The notes: generated by a model from the sequence alone, not told the origin. Shown: positions 43,492 through 54,854, counted from the first letter of the stretch. The stretch: DNA of 64,000 nt from Reticulascus tulasneorum (GCA_001557505.1 LSAX01000007.1:1178001-1242000), one strand, 5' to 3'. Translations and numbers: made by a program.

Positions 43492-45729
43492 ATGCGTTTT
43501 ATGTATGAAACGGAACTGGATTCATCCACCATTCGCCTCCTCCGGATGATTCCTTTGGATGAGAGCGCTGGTTCTATTCCTCGGTCAGTAGCACAGCCTC
43601 ACGGTGATGATTGCAGTTGTGGGCCGCCGCCCAAGTTCACCTTGCACACGTATCAGTTAGACGAAGCCCCTCCATATACCGCATTCTCCTACACTTGGGG
43701 TCCGCCAGGAGAAGGCAAGCCGCCATACGCCGACGCCGACAAGGAGGCGATAAGCGTCAACGAGCAGCAGTTTCTCATCTATCCCAATCTCATGCGGGGG
43801 CTACGTTGTATCCGACTGTCTGGCCGTTCTCTGAGTCATGTTGATAAACCCCTAATGCTTTGGATTGACGCGATTTGCATAGACCAGAACAACTTGGACG
43901 AGCGTAAAGCACAGGTCTCTGTCATGGACCAGATCTACAGAAACGCCATCACTACCCTCATCTGGCTTGGGCCCCTATGTCACGACTCCAGCAAAGCGAT
44001 AGAAATCTTTAGACTCATCACGGAAATATCCGCAGAAGAGCTCATTAAAATGGACCAGCTTTTCGTCGAACCCGCGGATATGGTGTATTCAAATGATGTT
44101 ATGCGGAAGTATAAGCTTCCCTCGATCTTGGAGCTGGAAGAAGAAAATTGGGCACAGTGGGCCTCAATATTTCGTCTATTTCATCTACGATGGTTCCACA
44201 GGGCATGGACAATTCAGGAGATAGCAATGGCGCGGAATCCTCGAGTTTTATGGGGACGGTTGGAGCTGGACTGGCAGATCATCGCCCGCACTGCTGTATT
44301 CCTCGATCGTCTCACGTCAACTGTCAACCTCCAGCAGCACTATCTTCTGTCAAATGTCCCAGACTTTGACACAAATGCCGAAGCCCCTGCGTTTGTTCGG
44401 AGAGCCATGATCATGAACTTGACCCGTGAGCGCTGTTCAGAGCTGGGGAACGACGGATCCAAAGACCTTAAAAGCCGGCATTACAGCCTCGTTCGATCAG
44501 TGACGGGTACACAAACGGTCGGACCCGCTTCACTACTGGCCATCGAGTCGATGCAACATAGATTCGTTCGGGCCACTGATACGAGAGACATGATATTTAG
44601 CGTCCTTGGCATCGTTAATCGCCTGGCGGATATATGGGGCTTGCCACGTTGTGCGCTGCGTCCCGACTATCATGAATCTGTGACGGCGGCTTCCGTTTTC
44701 GAGGAGGTGATGACCTCCGCACTGCTGGAAGCAAACAGCCTGGTCTTGCTCGCACAGCTTAACGACTACACACCGCAACGGCTTTCTGGTCTTCCATCCT
44801 GGGTGATCGACTTTTCGACGACATGGGAAAACGGCCAGCGGACCTCTGGAATAACGCCACCCTTTAACGCCTCGGGCCACGCCAAGACGGATGCACTGAG
44901 ATATCACGAAAAAGCAGTGTTCTCCATCTTGGACCACAAGCTCCACGTGCGAGTGGCCGAACTATCTCGCATTGAGGTAGCTGTTGTTACCGCAAGCGAC
45001 CTGCTGCGCGACAAGAATCACCTTCCCTGGATAAAGTGTCTAGCCAAGCAGAGTGACATTTACAAGTTCACCAATGAGCCACGAGTCGAAGCTTTCTGGC
45101 GGACGCTGATCATGAATCTCGACCACAACAATGTGCAACCAGCGAATTGGCCGGACTGCAAGACCGGGCCCGGCGAGATCTTTGGGAGCTGGCTCACGGT
45201 GATAGTCAGAAACTTGGAGCCTTCGGCTGATACGTTGCTTAAAGTTCTCGAGCTGCAGGGCTCCATGGACATATTGAGATCCACCAGTACCGGCCCAGAT
45301 TTGCCAAAGTGCGAATGGTTAATGCGCAGAGACGATACCCGATCTCTAATCAGCGCTAGCTTTGCCATGGACTTTTACCCGAATCCGACGAAGAATGCCG
45401 CTCCGTATCTTCCTTGGGCGGCGGCTCATGCAAGGTCCAACGGGGATAGCTACGAGCGGCGCTTTCATCGATTTTCGTCCTCGGTTGCGAGAGCCATGGC
45501 GCGCAGAAAATTCGTGGTGTCTGAGAGGGGCCACTTTGTCCTGGCTCCGGAAGGGGCAGAACAAACCGATGCCATAGTACTTGTTGATGGATGCACGTGG
45601 CCGCTTGTAGTGCGAAAGTGCAGAGCCGGTACCGGGTTTAAGATCATCGGCTCCGCATATGTGCATGGAGTCATGAATGGGGAAGCATTGGACGAAAACA
45701 CGCGATGGCAGGACATGATGTTCGTCTGA
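43492..45729 (+). CDS. Heterokaryon incompatibility (HET) domain protein
   Basis: Single exon, 745 aa, apparently full length. The HET domain occupies about residues 60-250: YTAFSYTWGPPGEG, LWIDAICIDQNNLDERKAQV, VMDQIYRNAITTLIWLG and FHRAWTIQEIAMAR, all three conserved blocks. The middle holds ATDTRDMIFSVLGIV and RPDYHESVTAASVFEEV, usual downstream segments. The C-terminus has VLVDGCTWPLVVRKC and the FKIIGSAYVHGVMNGEAL ending common to this class. Known family role: HET domains trigger programmed cell death in allorecognition, often paired with STAND or other partners; most genomes carry dozens of uncharacterised members. No TIR-like or NACHT partner is adjacent. Function in this organism is not established. 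Confidence 0.95.
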   Translation: MRFMYETELDSSTIRLLRMIPLDESAGSIPRSVAQPHGDDCSCGPPPKFTLHTYQLDEAPPYTAFSYTWGPPGEGKPPYADADKEAISVNEQQFLIYPNLMRGLRCIRLSGRSLSHVDKPLMLWIDAICIDQNNLDERKAQVSVMDQIYRNAITTLIWLGPLCHDSSKAIEIFRLITEISAEELIKMDQLFVEPADMVYSNDVMRKYKLPSILELEEENWAQWASIFRLFHLRWFHRAWTIQEIAMARNPRVLWGRLELDWQIIARTAVFLDRLTSTVNLQQHYLLSNVPDFDTNAEAPAFVRRAMIMNLTRERCSELGNDGSKDLKSRHYSLVRSVTGTQTVGPASLLAIESMQHRFVRATDTRDMIFSVLGIVNRLADIWGLPRCALRPDYHESVTAASVFEEVMTSALLEANSLVLLAQLNDYTPQRLSGLPSWVIDFSTTWENGQRTSGITPPFNASGHAKTDALRYHEKAVFSILDHKLHVRVAELSRIEVAVVTASDLLRDKNHLPWIKCLAKQSDIYKFTNEPRVEAFWRTLIMNLDHNNVQPANWPDCKTGPGEIFGSWLTVIVRNLEPSADTLLKVLELQGSMDILRSTSTGPDLPKCEWLMRRDDTRSLISASFAMDFYPNPTKNAAPYLPWAAAHARSNGDSYERRFHRFSSSVARAMARRKFVVSERGHFVLAPEGAEQTDAIVLVDGCTWPLVVRKCRAGTGFKIIGSAYVHGVMNGEALDENTRWQDMMFV

Positions 45730-46981
45730 ATGATACTCTCAACTGGGTATGTGTGTTGTGACGAGTGGATTTGTGTGCGCTGTCGCCTGTGGGCTTCAAT
45801 GCTCCATCAGATTGCTCTGTTACGGACTAGGAACTCAGAGATGATGAGCTGTAGGATGATCCTGGGCCAGGCTCTCAAGGTCATACAGAGAGTCATTTTT
45901 TGCTCATGAGCCTCCACAAAAGGGAAATTGCTCAGGGTAGCCACTCAACAAGTGCATGATGCACAGCACCCGCAGTTTCTCCTTACTATGTAAATTGGCT
46001 CCACCGGCCTTGTCTTTCCCCTGCGGCAAGCGGGGATCCATGGAATTTACGAGCCGGTAATTCATGGTACTGGGATCGCTAGGATGCTTGGCAGGTGTGG
46101 GGTACGAAGTCCAACATGCCGGTGGCAGTGGGTTAACGATGTGGCATGATTGGTGGAGTTCTGAACCCGGTGGAGTTGAGGTTGCAGTTCAGGAAGAACC
46201 TCGAAAGGAATACCGGGTCACCAACCAAGTGTAGCCTTGTCTCCATAGAACACAGATAAGAGGTGGGAAATTCAACTGGAGGGTGGGCAAATATGTGGAT
46301 TCGGCGAAGGCCCCCGTTTCGTGTTTCATAGCTTCATCCCAGTAGCGTGGGTTCTCACCAACGCGTTTACAACCTAAAGGAGGGAGGTAGTCCTGGCGGT
46401 GGAGGGATAACCTGAGATCCGTTGCCGGCTGTGTTGATCGACTCTGTCCAATCGACGAGACAGATCCCATGGATCGTTCGATCGGAGCCGGGCCTGATGC
46501 CTTCTCCTGAGAGTGTCCCGGGTGCCTCCTTCGTTCTCTCAAGCTTGGCATCATCCTGATGCTTTTGTTGCCGATCTTGGCAATTCAGCTGGCCTTCCCT
46601 ATTGGGCCGCATCCGTCCTCGGTCTAGATGTCCTGTCCCTTGCGAACTGAGATAGATGCGTGGAGAGCCTTTATATTGTTGTCGTTTGATCGGCTGCCAG
46701 CAGTATCGGCCGTCGGGTGACCTTAATTCTAGGATTACAGGCGTAACCTTGCATTTTTCTCCACAAAACAGTGATTCCACAGGATCTCTGGGAATTTTCT
46801 TGTCCGTCCAATCTGTTGAATAGTCTTGGCGCTGAATGGCTTCTAGAGACGGTTACTATAAGAGCGCGGTATTCCAACGAGAAGATGACTTACTGAAATC
46901 ACTCCCACTCCAACAACACCGGCATCATCTTCTTCTAAACATCTTGCCATCATTCTTTAGAACCTAGAAACCTTCGCAGTC
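45730..46981. other. Intergenic region, pectate lyase promoter
   Basis: 1.25 kb. A TATA-like ACTATAAGAG lies near 46855, about 125 bp before the lyase ATG, followed by a C/A-rich leader. Minus-strand frames at 46189-46780 show no protein-like features. Confidence 0.4.
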
Positions 46982-48140
46982 ATGTTGTTCTCAAAGACGA
47001 ACCTGCTCCCTCTGCTCGCGGCCCTGCCCAGCACGCTTGCATGTCTGGGATACACTGGTGGCGTTCCCAAAGCCACCACGACCATCAGCAACAGCAAAGT
47101 CATTGAAGTCAAGGCCGGTCAAACTTTTGACGGCAAATGGGCCCGATATGATCGCGGTGCCGGTGCCTGCAAGGGCAGCACCGAGGGAGGTAAGATTCCT
47201 CTTCGTCGGCTCACTTGAGCTATGACAGTTGCCAGACTATTCAACGCACCAACTAACCTACCATTTAGGCTCGGCCGATGCCGTTTTCCTCCTCAAAGCC
47301 GGTGCCACTCTCAAGAACGTCATCATCGGCGCAAACCAAGCCGAGGGCGTTCATTGCGATGGTCACTGCACTCTGGAATTTGGTAGGTTTTGGCTCGGCT
47401 TCATCATCTCATAACTCGCTAACTGGGGCAAAGTTTGGCACGAAAATATATGTGAAGATGGCATATCTATCGTAAGTAAGCTAAAGAGCAATATACATGC
47501 CTCAATAGAGCTGTTAGTTGAACAATGGAGGAATGGTGGTGAAGCTATCTCTGTCGGGGCGGAACCCGGGAACTTCGCATGACGGGTGGCTTCACCTGTT
47601 GGCAGCTGAAAGAGAGCCTATCATATTTGCACTGTGCCCAAATTCCGATGGAACGAATGCTAACTCTATGATAGAAAAACGACAAAGCCGGCGCGCAGTC
47701 GTGGATCATCGGAGGCGGCGCATACGGCGCCGATGACAAAGTCGTCCAGCACAACGGGTGCGGCACTGTCAACGTCAGCCAACACCCCCACCTCCTAGCC
47801 CCGGCCCTCGTGTTCTAACCTGGCTACAGATCATCAATTTTTACGCCGAAAACTACGGCAAGCTGTACCGGTCTTGCGGCAACGTGAGTCCACTCCTACT
47901 GCCTTGCAAGTCTCATCGGGTAGTTAACCTCTTGTATAGTGCAGCTCGCAGTGCAAACGGAATGTGTACATCGAGGGTGTTACGACCAAGAATGGAGGCG
48001 AACTTGCCGGCATCAACTCCAACTATGGCGACACTGCTACTCTCAAGAACGTGTGCACCGATGCAAAGGTTAAGTGTCAGATGTACACTGGGTGTGCAGG
48101 TGGCTGTGAGCCTGCAAAGGCTGGTGTCTGCTCTGGTTAA
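46982..48140 (+). CDS. Secreted pectate lyase, polysaccharide lyase family 3
   Basis: Six exons, 46982-47189, 47269-47382, 47434-47471, 47675-47773, 47830-47883 and 47940-48140; 237 aa. All junctions stay in phase; introns are 79, 51, 203, 56 and 56 nt, and exon 3 is only 38 nt. Signal peptide [22 protein letters not shown]3 hallmarks: [79 protein letters not shown] and [16 protein letters not shown], with the Cys pairs of the family. Known role: Ca-dependent cleavage of polygalacturonate in plant cell walls; secreted. The usual acidic and basic active-site residues appear present. It indicates a plant-associated or litter-degrading lifestyle. Confidence 0.92.
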
Positions 48141-48856
48141 ACACCTGTGAGCACCCAGTACTATCATTTGGCCTAAAGGTAGAAGCCAGGCTCTCATTCT
48201 TTATAACAAGAGGAACTCTGGAGCGTATTACTTTCTCCAACGATGAATCCTGAGCGAAAAGTTCATGTACATATATTTATTGTTACTCGTACCTACACAA
48301 CCAACCCCATTACATTAGATGGCCATTCATTCAAATTGAGGTTTAGAAAGTCGAGATCCCATGATAACTAGAGGAATGATTTAAGGTTTAAAGGTTCCGT
48401 TCCGTGGCGAGTTGGTTAAATATTCTTATCTTTAATTTATGGGGCAGTTTGTCAGCCCGTCTTTCTCCACTAAATAAGGTACTAACGTACCAAGTGCCAC
48501 GAGAAGTAACGAACTGTATTATGAACACCATGGAATTCTCTGCTACGTATCCAGATGGATAGGCGATCCCAGAATCGGAAGTAGCTCTAGAGGTCTAACC
48601 TGCTTGGTTCTTGCTCAAGCCCTCTCACTGTCTCACAGCGCCACGATCCCTTATCAGAGATCTTCTGCTGCCTCTCGCTCCAGAATGGCCTTTTCCCGAC
48701 GACTCATTATGCGCCACAATCGGTTTACGTTGTGACCTGGACTGGATAACCATCGATAAGATTTGCAACAAGTTGTGGACTAGAAAATGAATGTTACAGT
48801 GTGATGGCGATCCTAGGAGCAAAGGTTTCAGGAACTAAAACAAGACACAAGAAAGG
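48141..48856. other. Convergent intergenic spacer
   Basis: 716 bp between converging genes, AT-rich around 48270-48490. No gene is seen. Confidence 0.4.
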
Positions 48857-49718
48857 TCAAAATAGTGTCCCAGGTTTCCTCATCCTCTCCGCCTTCTTGC
48901 CTTGCTTGTATCCAAAGACAAAGAACGCAACTAATAGCAAGGGCGCACCAACCCCGACCGCAATACCAACGCCTAGCCTCCACTTGTCGTGCTCCTCTCT
49001 GTGCCCCTTCTTGTACTGGGTTTCGAGAAAGTCCTCCACAAGAGGCGATTGCATCGTGAAACCGTCAGACCAGGAGATCCAAGAGCTCCCGTCTTCAGTG
49101 ACAAACTCTGAGTTCTCGGGTTGGGAAACCCCAATCGAGTTCCATCTATAAAGACCTGCCTGGCCCAAGACCTGATCGCCGGTCATATCAGAGAGGAAGC
49201 GTGTTGGAAAGTCTTCCTTGAGAATGATATAGGGCTTCCAGTTGAAATAGTCGGCTGCTTTACCCGAGCTTATATCTGCACGCCAGGCGATATTAGCATT
49301 TAGTACTTCATGTTAGTACCATTCGAGGCGAGAGTCTCGAGACAGAATGGTTTAGGGTAGGTATGATGGGCCTGCACATACTATAGTCCCACTTGATCGT
49401 GTTAATCGAAGGAAACGAGCTCTCATTTGCGGTCGGAAAGCTCCACTGGATGCGCACAGGATACTTTGGATCAGCGCCCTTCCACGTGATTACGTAGTCG
49501 GAGTCAGGGAATATTAGCAATGGGCCACTTCCTATCCCGGAGTTCCAGAACGGGTATACTGGTCTACCGGATTTGCAAGCCATTTTATCGTAGCTCGGGC
49601 ACGGCGCAAAGGACGTAAGACAGATCTTGTCACACGTTAAGCCTTCGTAGGTGGCAATACCGAGCGTCACAATTGAAAGCCATGTGAAAAGGATGCAAGT
49701 AGTGCGAAGGGGCATCAT
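48857..49718 (-). CDS. Type I membrane protein of unknown function
   Basis: Two exons, 49718-49382 and 49275-48857; intron 49276-49381 (GTATGT..CAG); 251 aa. A signal peptide (MMPLRTTCILFTWLSIVTLG) precedes a Cys-containing ectodomain (TCDKICLTSFAPCPSYDKMACKSG), then YVITWKGADPKYPVRIQWSF, a fibronectin/Ig-like strand pattern, and a C-terminal membrane helix (about 215-235, VGIAVGVGAPLLLVAFFVFG) with a short basic tail KQGKKAERMRK. This secretory, single-span layout recurs in fungal cell-surface proteins. The exact acceptor is less sure because several AGs occur upstream. I do not recognise a family. Confidence 0.7.
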
Positions 49719-50888
49719 TTTTAAGGATATAGAAGAATTAATAGCAATTGGAGATTAAAGTCGTTGCCGATTAATGGAATGTTGGCATGCTGTTGAGATG
49801 TTTTGAGATGCGATTTCGAACAGTCCTTGAAGGTGACCCGTGAGCCAAGTCGGAATTATATACGTGAGTTTATTCCCGAGCTGGTTATATTAATGCTAGG
49901 ATGTTGGCTGGCAGCGACGAGAAGGTGGTGGGTGGCTCATACGCAACCAGCTCCTCGTTGGAGCCAAGATTCAAGATAATCAAGAGAAATCAAAATTCCC
50001 TTCTACACCCGGATTAACGATATTGTTGTTGGTGCCCGTTGTTGCACAATATGCTGCAGCCCTGTGCCTCCGGGTCGCGTTCTCAAAAGAAAAGATGTTA
50101 CGACGTCAGGGTTAGTGACAGACATCGAGAGCAGCGTCATATGTCTGTTGGTCGTCGCCGGATATACCTCATTCAATCGGGGAAGTAGGGGATCTGTGTG
50201 ACTTGGTGAGCCGGATCTGCACCTCGGGAGGACCGTAATCCCCATCCCGGCTGAAGTCTATGGGCACACATAATGCGACGCCAACAAATTCGCGAAAGTG
50301 CAGGACTGATCATTGACCGGTATCACCAAGCACAAGCATAGATTAGACCCCTCGAAGTTGTTCGAGTCCAATTATCAGGATATACATACTCCAATGCAAA
50401 ATGCTGTAGTGGGTAAGGAGGTGATACGAAGACTGAGGCATACCAGGACTTGATCTCGTAGTTCAGCAGCTATCATGGGCGTAATCTCAGCTTCAGCTTA
50501 ACCTATCTAAGAAAAAGATGCCCTGAGTATCTACGAATAACTTTGGTTTTCTACTAGATAATATTCATGATATTATTCACTACAATAGTCACTACAATAT
50601 GCACCACGATCGGCACTACAATATTCATATATTATCCAATATAATATTGTCGAGAGACCAACGCTAATGATATGCTAGCTTCGAATATAAAATGACACCA
50701 AGAGTCAGGTCAATATAGCAGTGGTTCGTCGTAGTATGGCACCGATAGACTAGTAGGGAAGGTTATGGGATAGTTCCGTATCTGTTGCATTGAAATGTCA
50801 AGGGTTGTGTACTTTCACGTGCAAAGAGACTTTCTCTATAATGTATGTGGTTTACAATTGCAGTCAAGTCTATCTTGTTGCAGAGTGT
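49719..50888. other. AT-rich intergenic region
   Basis: 1.17 kb. The interval 50540-50665 is very AT-rich with degenerate CACTACAATA repeats (listed separately). No gene is seen; a GTTCGAGTCC box at 50359-50368 lacks tRNA arms. Confidence 0.4.
50574..50650. repeat. Degenerate CACTACAATA direct repeats in AT-rich DNA
   Basis: Copies of (T/G)CACTACAATA at about 50578, 50590 and 50616 with a decayed copy (GCACCACGAT) between, flanked by AATATTCAT/ATATTAT words. It looks like a short decayed satellite or RIP-affected relic. Boundaries are approximate. Confidence 0.45.
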
Positions 50889-52067
50889 CTAAACTCCTCT
50901 GCCATCGCTTCCGTTGTAGACGAAAACATCTGGCCACTTCGGCCCCGGAACGGTTAGTATGGTCTCCTCTTGACCTAGAAGCGTGTAGTTGAAGAAAGCA
51001 GTAACAAATTCCCGTCCAATCTCCACCATTCGAACCCCATTTATGGTACCAGTGTTAGGGTCCGTGTTTTCGCCAACCTCCTTCCAGAATGTCCCGTCGC
51101 TAAACTCATGATGCAGCGAGTTGTTGACATTTATCGTCCTCCACCAACCCGTCTGCGCTTCCGGAAAGGTCCCCCACGATGGGTCAAGTTCTGGAATATG
51201 GATCTCTTGGCCAAACAGAAGAACTGGCCGCGAGGCATCTGCGGCCGGTCCGTCGGTGTTGCTGGGCATATCGCCAAAGAAAGAACCATCCATGCAAATA
51301 GCTGAAGTGACGACTTCTGGGGATGTTTCGATGGCCACGTTCACAGACACTGCGCCTCCGAGCGAGTGACCGAAGACGCCTAATTGGCTGAGCCTGGCGG
51401 GTGCCCCAAGTTGGGACGCAATCACAGGCCACTGATTAATGAACTCCAGAGTGTCGTTCAAGCGTGCTTGGTATATGGGTATGAGAATGTCCAGGCCCTC
51501 CGGGAAATCGTATAGAACGGGGAGCCCGTAGACACCGGTGCCATTAGGATAACGAACAAATGGTTGCTCGTAAGGGTGGTCAAGGCCAACAATAAAGTAG
51601 CCTCTTGATGCCAATTCAGATAGCAGGATGGTATAGCATTCAGTTGGTGGGCCAGCGCCTCCCGGTCCGAAGATAAGAGTCGGAAGGGACTCGTCAAGCT
51701 CCTCCGCCGGCAACATGGGGGCATTTTTCTGGACTCTAGAAGTGAGCGAGGCAAGGGTCCCAGCAGAGTAGCCCCAAGCCTCCTCCCAGAGCGCCGCTGT
51801 CTCCGGGTTCAGATATGGCTTCGGTGCACCACATGGCGAGTGCAGCGTTGGGTAGAACATCTTGGCGAGGAAGGACGTGCTTGTGTTACCGGGCGCGACG
51901 GGATCGTTTGGGTTGTAGAAATCGACCACAAGGTCGGTTGTTCCGACGAAGTATTTGCCCGTTGGCGGAGGAATCTCAACGGCTTGAGCAAAATATGAGG
52001 CGGAGAGTGTGCTGAGAATTGCAGCGACGCGCCAAATTGGCGGTGCTATAAGTGGTTTTGGGAACAT
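50889..52067 (-). CDS. Secreted alpha/beta hydrolase, PAF-acetylhydrolase-like
   Basis: Single exon, 392 aa. A signal peptide (about 1-29, RVAAILSTLSASYFAQAVE) is followed by the mature N-terminus IPPPTGKYFVGTTDLVVDF, typical of secreted PAF-AH-like esterases. The catalytic elbow is GVFGHSLGGAVSV (Ser about 235), preceded by the oxyanion region LIFGPGGAGPPTECYT and YFIVGLDHPYEQPF. The Asp is expected in AICMDGSFFGDM and the His in NNSLHHEFSDGTFW, so the triad looks complete. Family members hydrolyse short-chain acyl esters; the fungal substrate is unknown. Several N-glycosylation sequons (NTS, NGT, NDT, NNS) support secretion. Confidence 0.87.
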   Translation of the reverse strand: MFPKPLIAPPIWRVAAILSTLSASYFAQAVEIPPPTGKYFVGTTDLVVDFYNPNDPVAPGNTSTSFLAKMFYPTLHSPCGAPKPYLNPETAALWEEAWGYSAGTLASLTSRVQKNAPMLPAEELDESLPTLIFGPGGAGPPTECYTILLSELASRGYFIVGLDHPYEQPFVRYPNGTGVYGLPVLYDFPEGLDILIPIYQARLNDTLEFINQWPVIASQLGAPARLSQLGVFGHSLGGAVSVNVAIETSPEVVTSAICMDGSFFGDMPSNTDGPAADASRPVLLFGQEIHIPELDPSWGTFPEAQTGWWRTINVNNSLHHEFSDGTFWKEVGENTDPNTGTINGVRMVEIGREFVTAFFNYTLLGQEETILTVPGPKWPDVFVYNGSDGRGV

Positions 52068-53677
52068 GCTACGGTAAGGGATGGAGGATCGATTTCTGGT
52101 TAAATGCTACACAGTGACATTGACACGACATGACTATTATATACTACCTCGTACCATCCACTCCTGGTTGTTACGGGGACCTGCCTTTATCCCTGATCGA
52201 TGTCTAAGCCGGATTGGACCGTTCTTCCTCTTTCAGGAAATCAGCACACCGAGTTCTCCACGATTTATACGTCATGGCAGTCAGCGCGATGGAGCGGAGT
52301 GCAAGGGATCTAACCTATGATCTGGCCTATCAAAAATCAGTATTCGTACTAAAAGTCAGTCTTTAATACAGAATGGGAGTTTGGTTACCCGAATCCAGCA
52401 GTCATCAACGTACCAATGCATGCCTTGGCCCCACTAGTGTTTCTTCGAATCGGGCAGGTCGGGACATGGCCTTGTCCGAAACCCGCGAGGAAGAGATTTA
52501 ACTGTTTCATTCATTGATTACTTTAACTATCGGACGCACGAAAAGATGTTCGCAAGTACTGCGCAACTTCCAGAAACTTTTTATCGACCCTTCAAACGGA
52601 GTTGGTTGTCTTTATTGGATACGAGGACAAAATGCCGAGTTTCTCAAGTGCACCTATCTGCTAGTCTTCCGACCGCTGGACGCCATGCTAAATGGTTTCA
52701 TAGATACTGGTTAATTGAGATTACTTAGTAGTTCGTCACGGCACTCTTCTGACTGAGGTAGCTGACATCCCGTTCCGCATTGACGAGTAATAGTTCGGCA
52801 GCTGGGGATGTCACTGAGTTGGATGCAATTGGGCTATTAAGGCCGACGCTTGGATGCCAGAGTTCTTAACTGCCTGATCGCGCTGCGTGTTAGTCGTTTT
52901 AATGGTCCAAGCCAGAAAACGATTCCTTATGTTTGACTGTTCTCGACAAAGCCCCTAATGAGAAGAGGGACCTACATGTATGATGAAGAGAGTCTTTATA
53001 AACACAAGCAGAATAGAACATGGCCTAGCGGTTTCGTTATTGCCCGGGCCGTACTCTTCTCCAGCTCTCTCCCCGCTAAGATTGTATATTTACTACCTAA
53101 TAGGCAGTGCGACTGGTATCTGTTATCGGCACGCCAAGTAACTTATATCCATAGGTTGGAAAATGAATCCATTCCAGCAAGAATATATTAGAACCATGTT
53201 CAACGCTACCCACTGTTTGCTCCAACCAAGAATACCTGCGCCGTATTGTAGCCATTTACATTAAGTTGACCAATAGTTGTTCGACGGACAGCATGGTTAT
53301 GAATTGATCATAAGGGTGGATGACGCACCACACCTTAGTCTATTTGGTCACGAAAATGAGCCACTCGAACTTATCCACATACAGGCAACAGCGCTAACAA
53401 AATCGGGTTGTTCTTACATAAAGACGCGATTTTCTTCTGCGTATAATGCGATAGGAACTAAGTTGAATCTGCAGTTCGTTTTAACTCCCCATTAACGTGC
53501 TATGATTGCGCTGCAATTCCGGGGTATTGTCATGCCGTGTCTGACCATCACCGTGAGTTCTTAAGCCTCGACCACATCAGCCTCACGAAATCCAAGACAA
53601 CAAAAACACTTTTACATCTTAGGGATAATGAAGCAATTGCACAGGTCCCCTTGACCTTCTACGCCCTACTTAGTGTT
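52068..53677. other. Intergenic region, no gene supported
   Basis: 1.6 kb between divergent starts, AT-richer than flanking genes. A TATATAATAG-like sequence (read on the minus strand, about 52136-52145) could serve the esterase gene. Short frames at 52514-52728 and 52958-53191 have no features. Confidence 0.4.
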
Positions 53678-54757
53678 ATGTCCATCATGGCTGGCGAGCT
53701 GCGACTTCACTCGCGCGACGACGCCACGACCGCCAACGAGAACACCTGCTCTATCAACCGTTTCGACTTGGCGCTCCTGATACAAAGCCTAACGCTACTT
53801 TGTTTAATCTGGTGGATTGTTGAGATTCCCACACTTTTCATCAAGCAGTCGGGCCATGGCCTCAATTCGACCCGGACGGGATGGAAAGCAAGGCTCCGCG
53901 CGTTCGGGCGTGCCGTAGCGTGGAACTGCAATCGTGCTCTCCAGCCATCTACCGTGGCCTTCGTCGCCATGGCTCGGAGCCGAGATGCAAAACATTGGCC
54001 CATGCTTTACTATTTTGGTTACGAACCTGGGCTAGAAGACCAAGCTCCAAAGCAGTTTGGTGCATGGCAATGGGCGAAGATATTTCTTACCGATGCATCA
54101 CATCTTATCACGCTTGTTATATTGATAACTCGAGGCGCATTAGCGGCGAGGGAAACACTAACTCCATTCAATTTTGGAGTGTGGTTGTTCCCATCCTCGC
54201 CTGCTTCTATTCTTGGAATATACTTACTCGTCATCAAAACACTCCCTAGATCGCCGCGCCGGTTCTTAGTCGGGTTGATTGGCTTCCTCATATTGACTTT
54301 CCTCGGAATCGGTCTCATTATGGCTATATACTTCGGATCTTTAATCGATAAGGGTCTTGGGTCGGCCTACGCAGGTGCTTTGACCTGCATCTGGGCGTTC
54401 ACCATGTTTCCATTGACGCTGGCCAACTGCTGTGGCGGCCGTTTCCATCGTTTATTTCTCCTGCTAAGTGGAATGGGGCGCATAGCTCCTTTGCTCACCG
54501 ATCTTCTGGGCCTAAATCTCTACTTCCCCCACTGCTCGATCAACGTTTCCGCGTTCGGGGCAACATATGGAGTTTTTGCTGGTATTTTTGTCTACTGCCT
54601 TAGTTTGGTTGGTGGGGGTTACTGTGAGGCTTATCGTCAGAAATTGGAGGAGATGATTGAGCCCAAAGGACAGATGCGAGACGAGTATGTCCTTCTTGAG
54701 GGTGGTGAAGCTGGCGAGGCCGGCGAGGCCCTGGTGGCAACAAGAGAGGCAGTCTGA
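53678..54757 (+). CDS. Polytopic membrane protein of unknown function
   Basis: Single exon. The open frame reaches back to a GTG at 53537, but the first ATG is 53678 (MSIMAGEL), giving 359 aa; a second ATG follows at 53687. Six or seven hydrophobic segments: LALLIQSLTLLCLIWWIVEI, HLITLVILITRG, FGVWLFPSSPASILGIYLLV, LVGLIGFLILTFLGIGLIMA, YAGALTCIWAFTMFPLTLA and AFGATYGVFAGIFVYCLSLV. The cytosolic tail is acidic with a GEAGEAGEA repeat. No transporter signature is recognised. Its 3' UTR carries the 8-bp tandem repeat. It resembles other lineage-restricted fungal membrane proteins; function is unknown. Confidence 0.68.
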   Translation: MSIMAGELRLHSRDDATTANENTCSINRFDLALLIQSLTLLCLIWWIVEIPTLFIKQSGHGLNSTRTGWKARLRAFGRAVAWNCNRALQPSTVAFVAMARSRDAKHWPMLYYFGYEPGLEDQAPKQFGAWQWAKIFLTDASHLITLVILITRGALAARETLTPFNFGVWLFPSSPASILGIYLLVIKTLPRSPRRFLVGLIGFLILTFLGIGLIMAIYFGSLIDKGLGSAYAGALTCIWAFTMFPLTLANCCGGRFHRLFLLLSGMGRIAPLLTDLLGLNLYFPHCSINVSAFGATYGVFAGIFVYCLSLVGGGYCEAYRQKLEEMIEPKGQMRDEYVLLEGGEAGEAGEALVATREAV

Positions 54758-54790
54758 CGCAAATCGACATGTAGATTTCTTAAGGAGATA

Positions 54791-54854
54791 CTGAGCTACT
54801 GAGCTACTGAGCTACTGAGCTACTGAGCTACTGAGCTACTGAGCTACTGAGCTA
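54791..54854. repeat. 8 x 8-bp tandem repeat (CTGAGCTA)
   Basis: Eight exact head-to-tail copies of CTGAGCTA, 64 bp, 34 bp after the stop codon of the membrane-protein gene. The last copy runs into AATAAA at 54854-54859, so the repeat lies in the 3' UTR. Each unit contains AGCT. Perfect identity suggests a recent or length-variable array. Confidence 0.95.

Noticed and set aside
46189..46780. Minus-strand frames of 121 and 137 codons before the pectate lyase gene
   Set aside because: They overlap each other in different frames, have no family motifs and lie in the probable lyase promoter.
50350..50380. tRNA B-box-like GTTCGAGTCC
   Set aside because: The flanking bases do not pair as a T-stem and no A-box or cloverleaf is found upstream.
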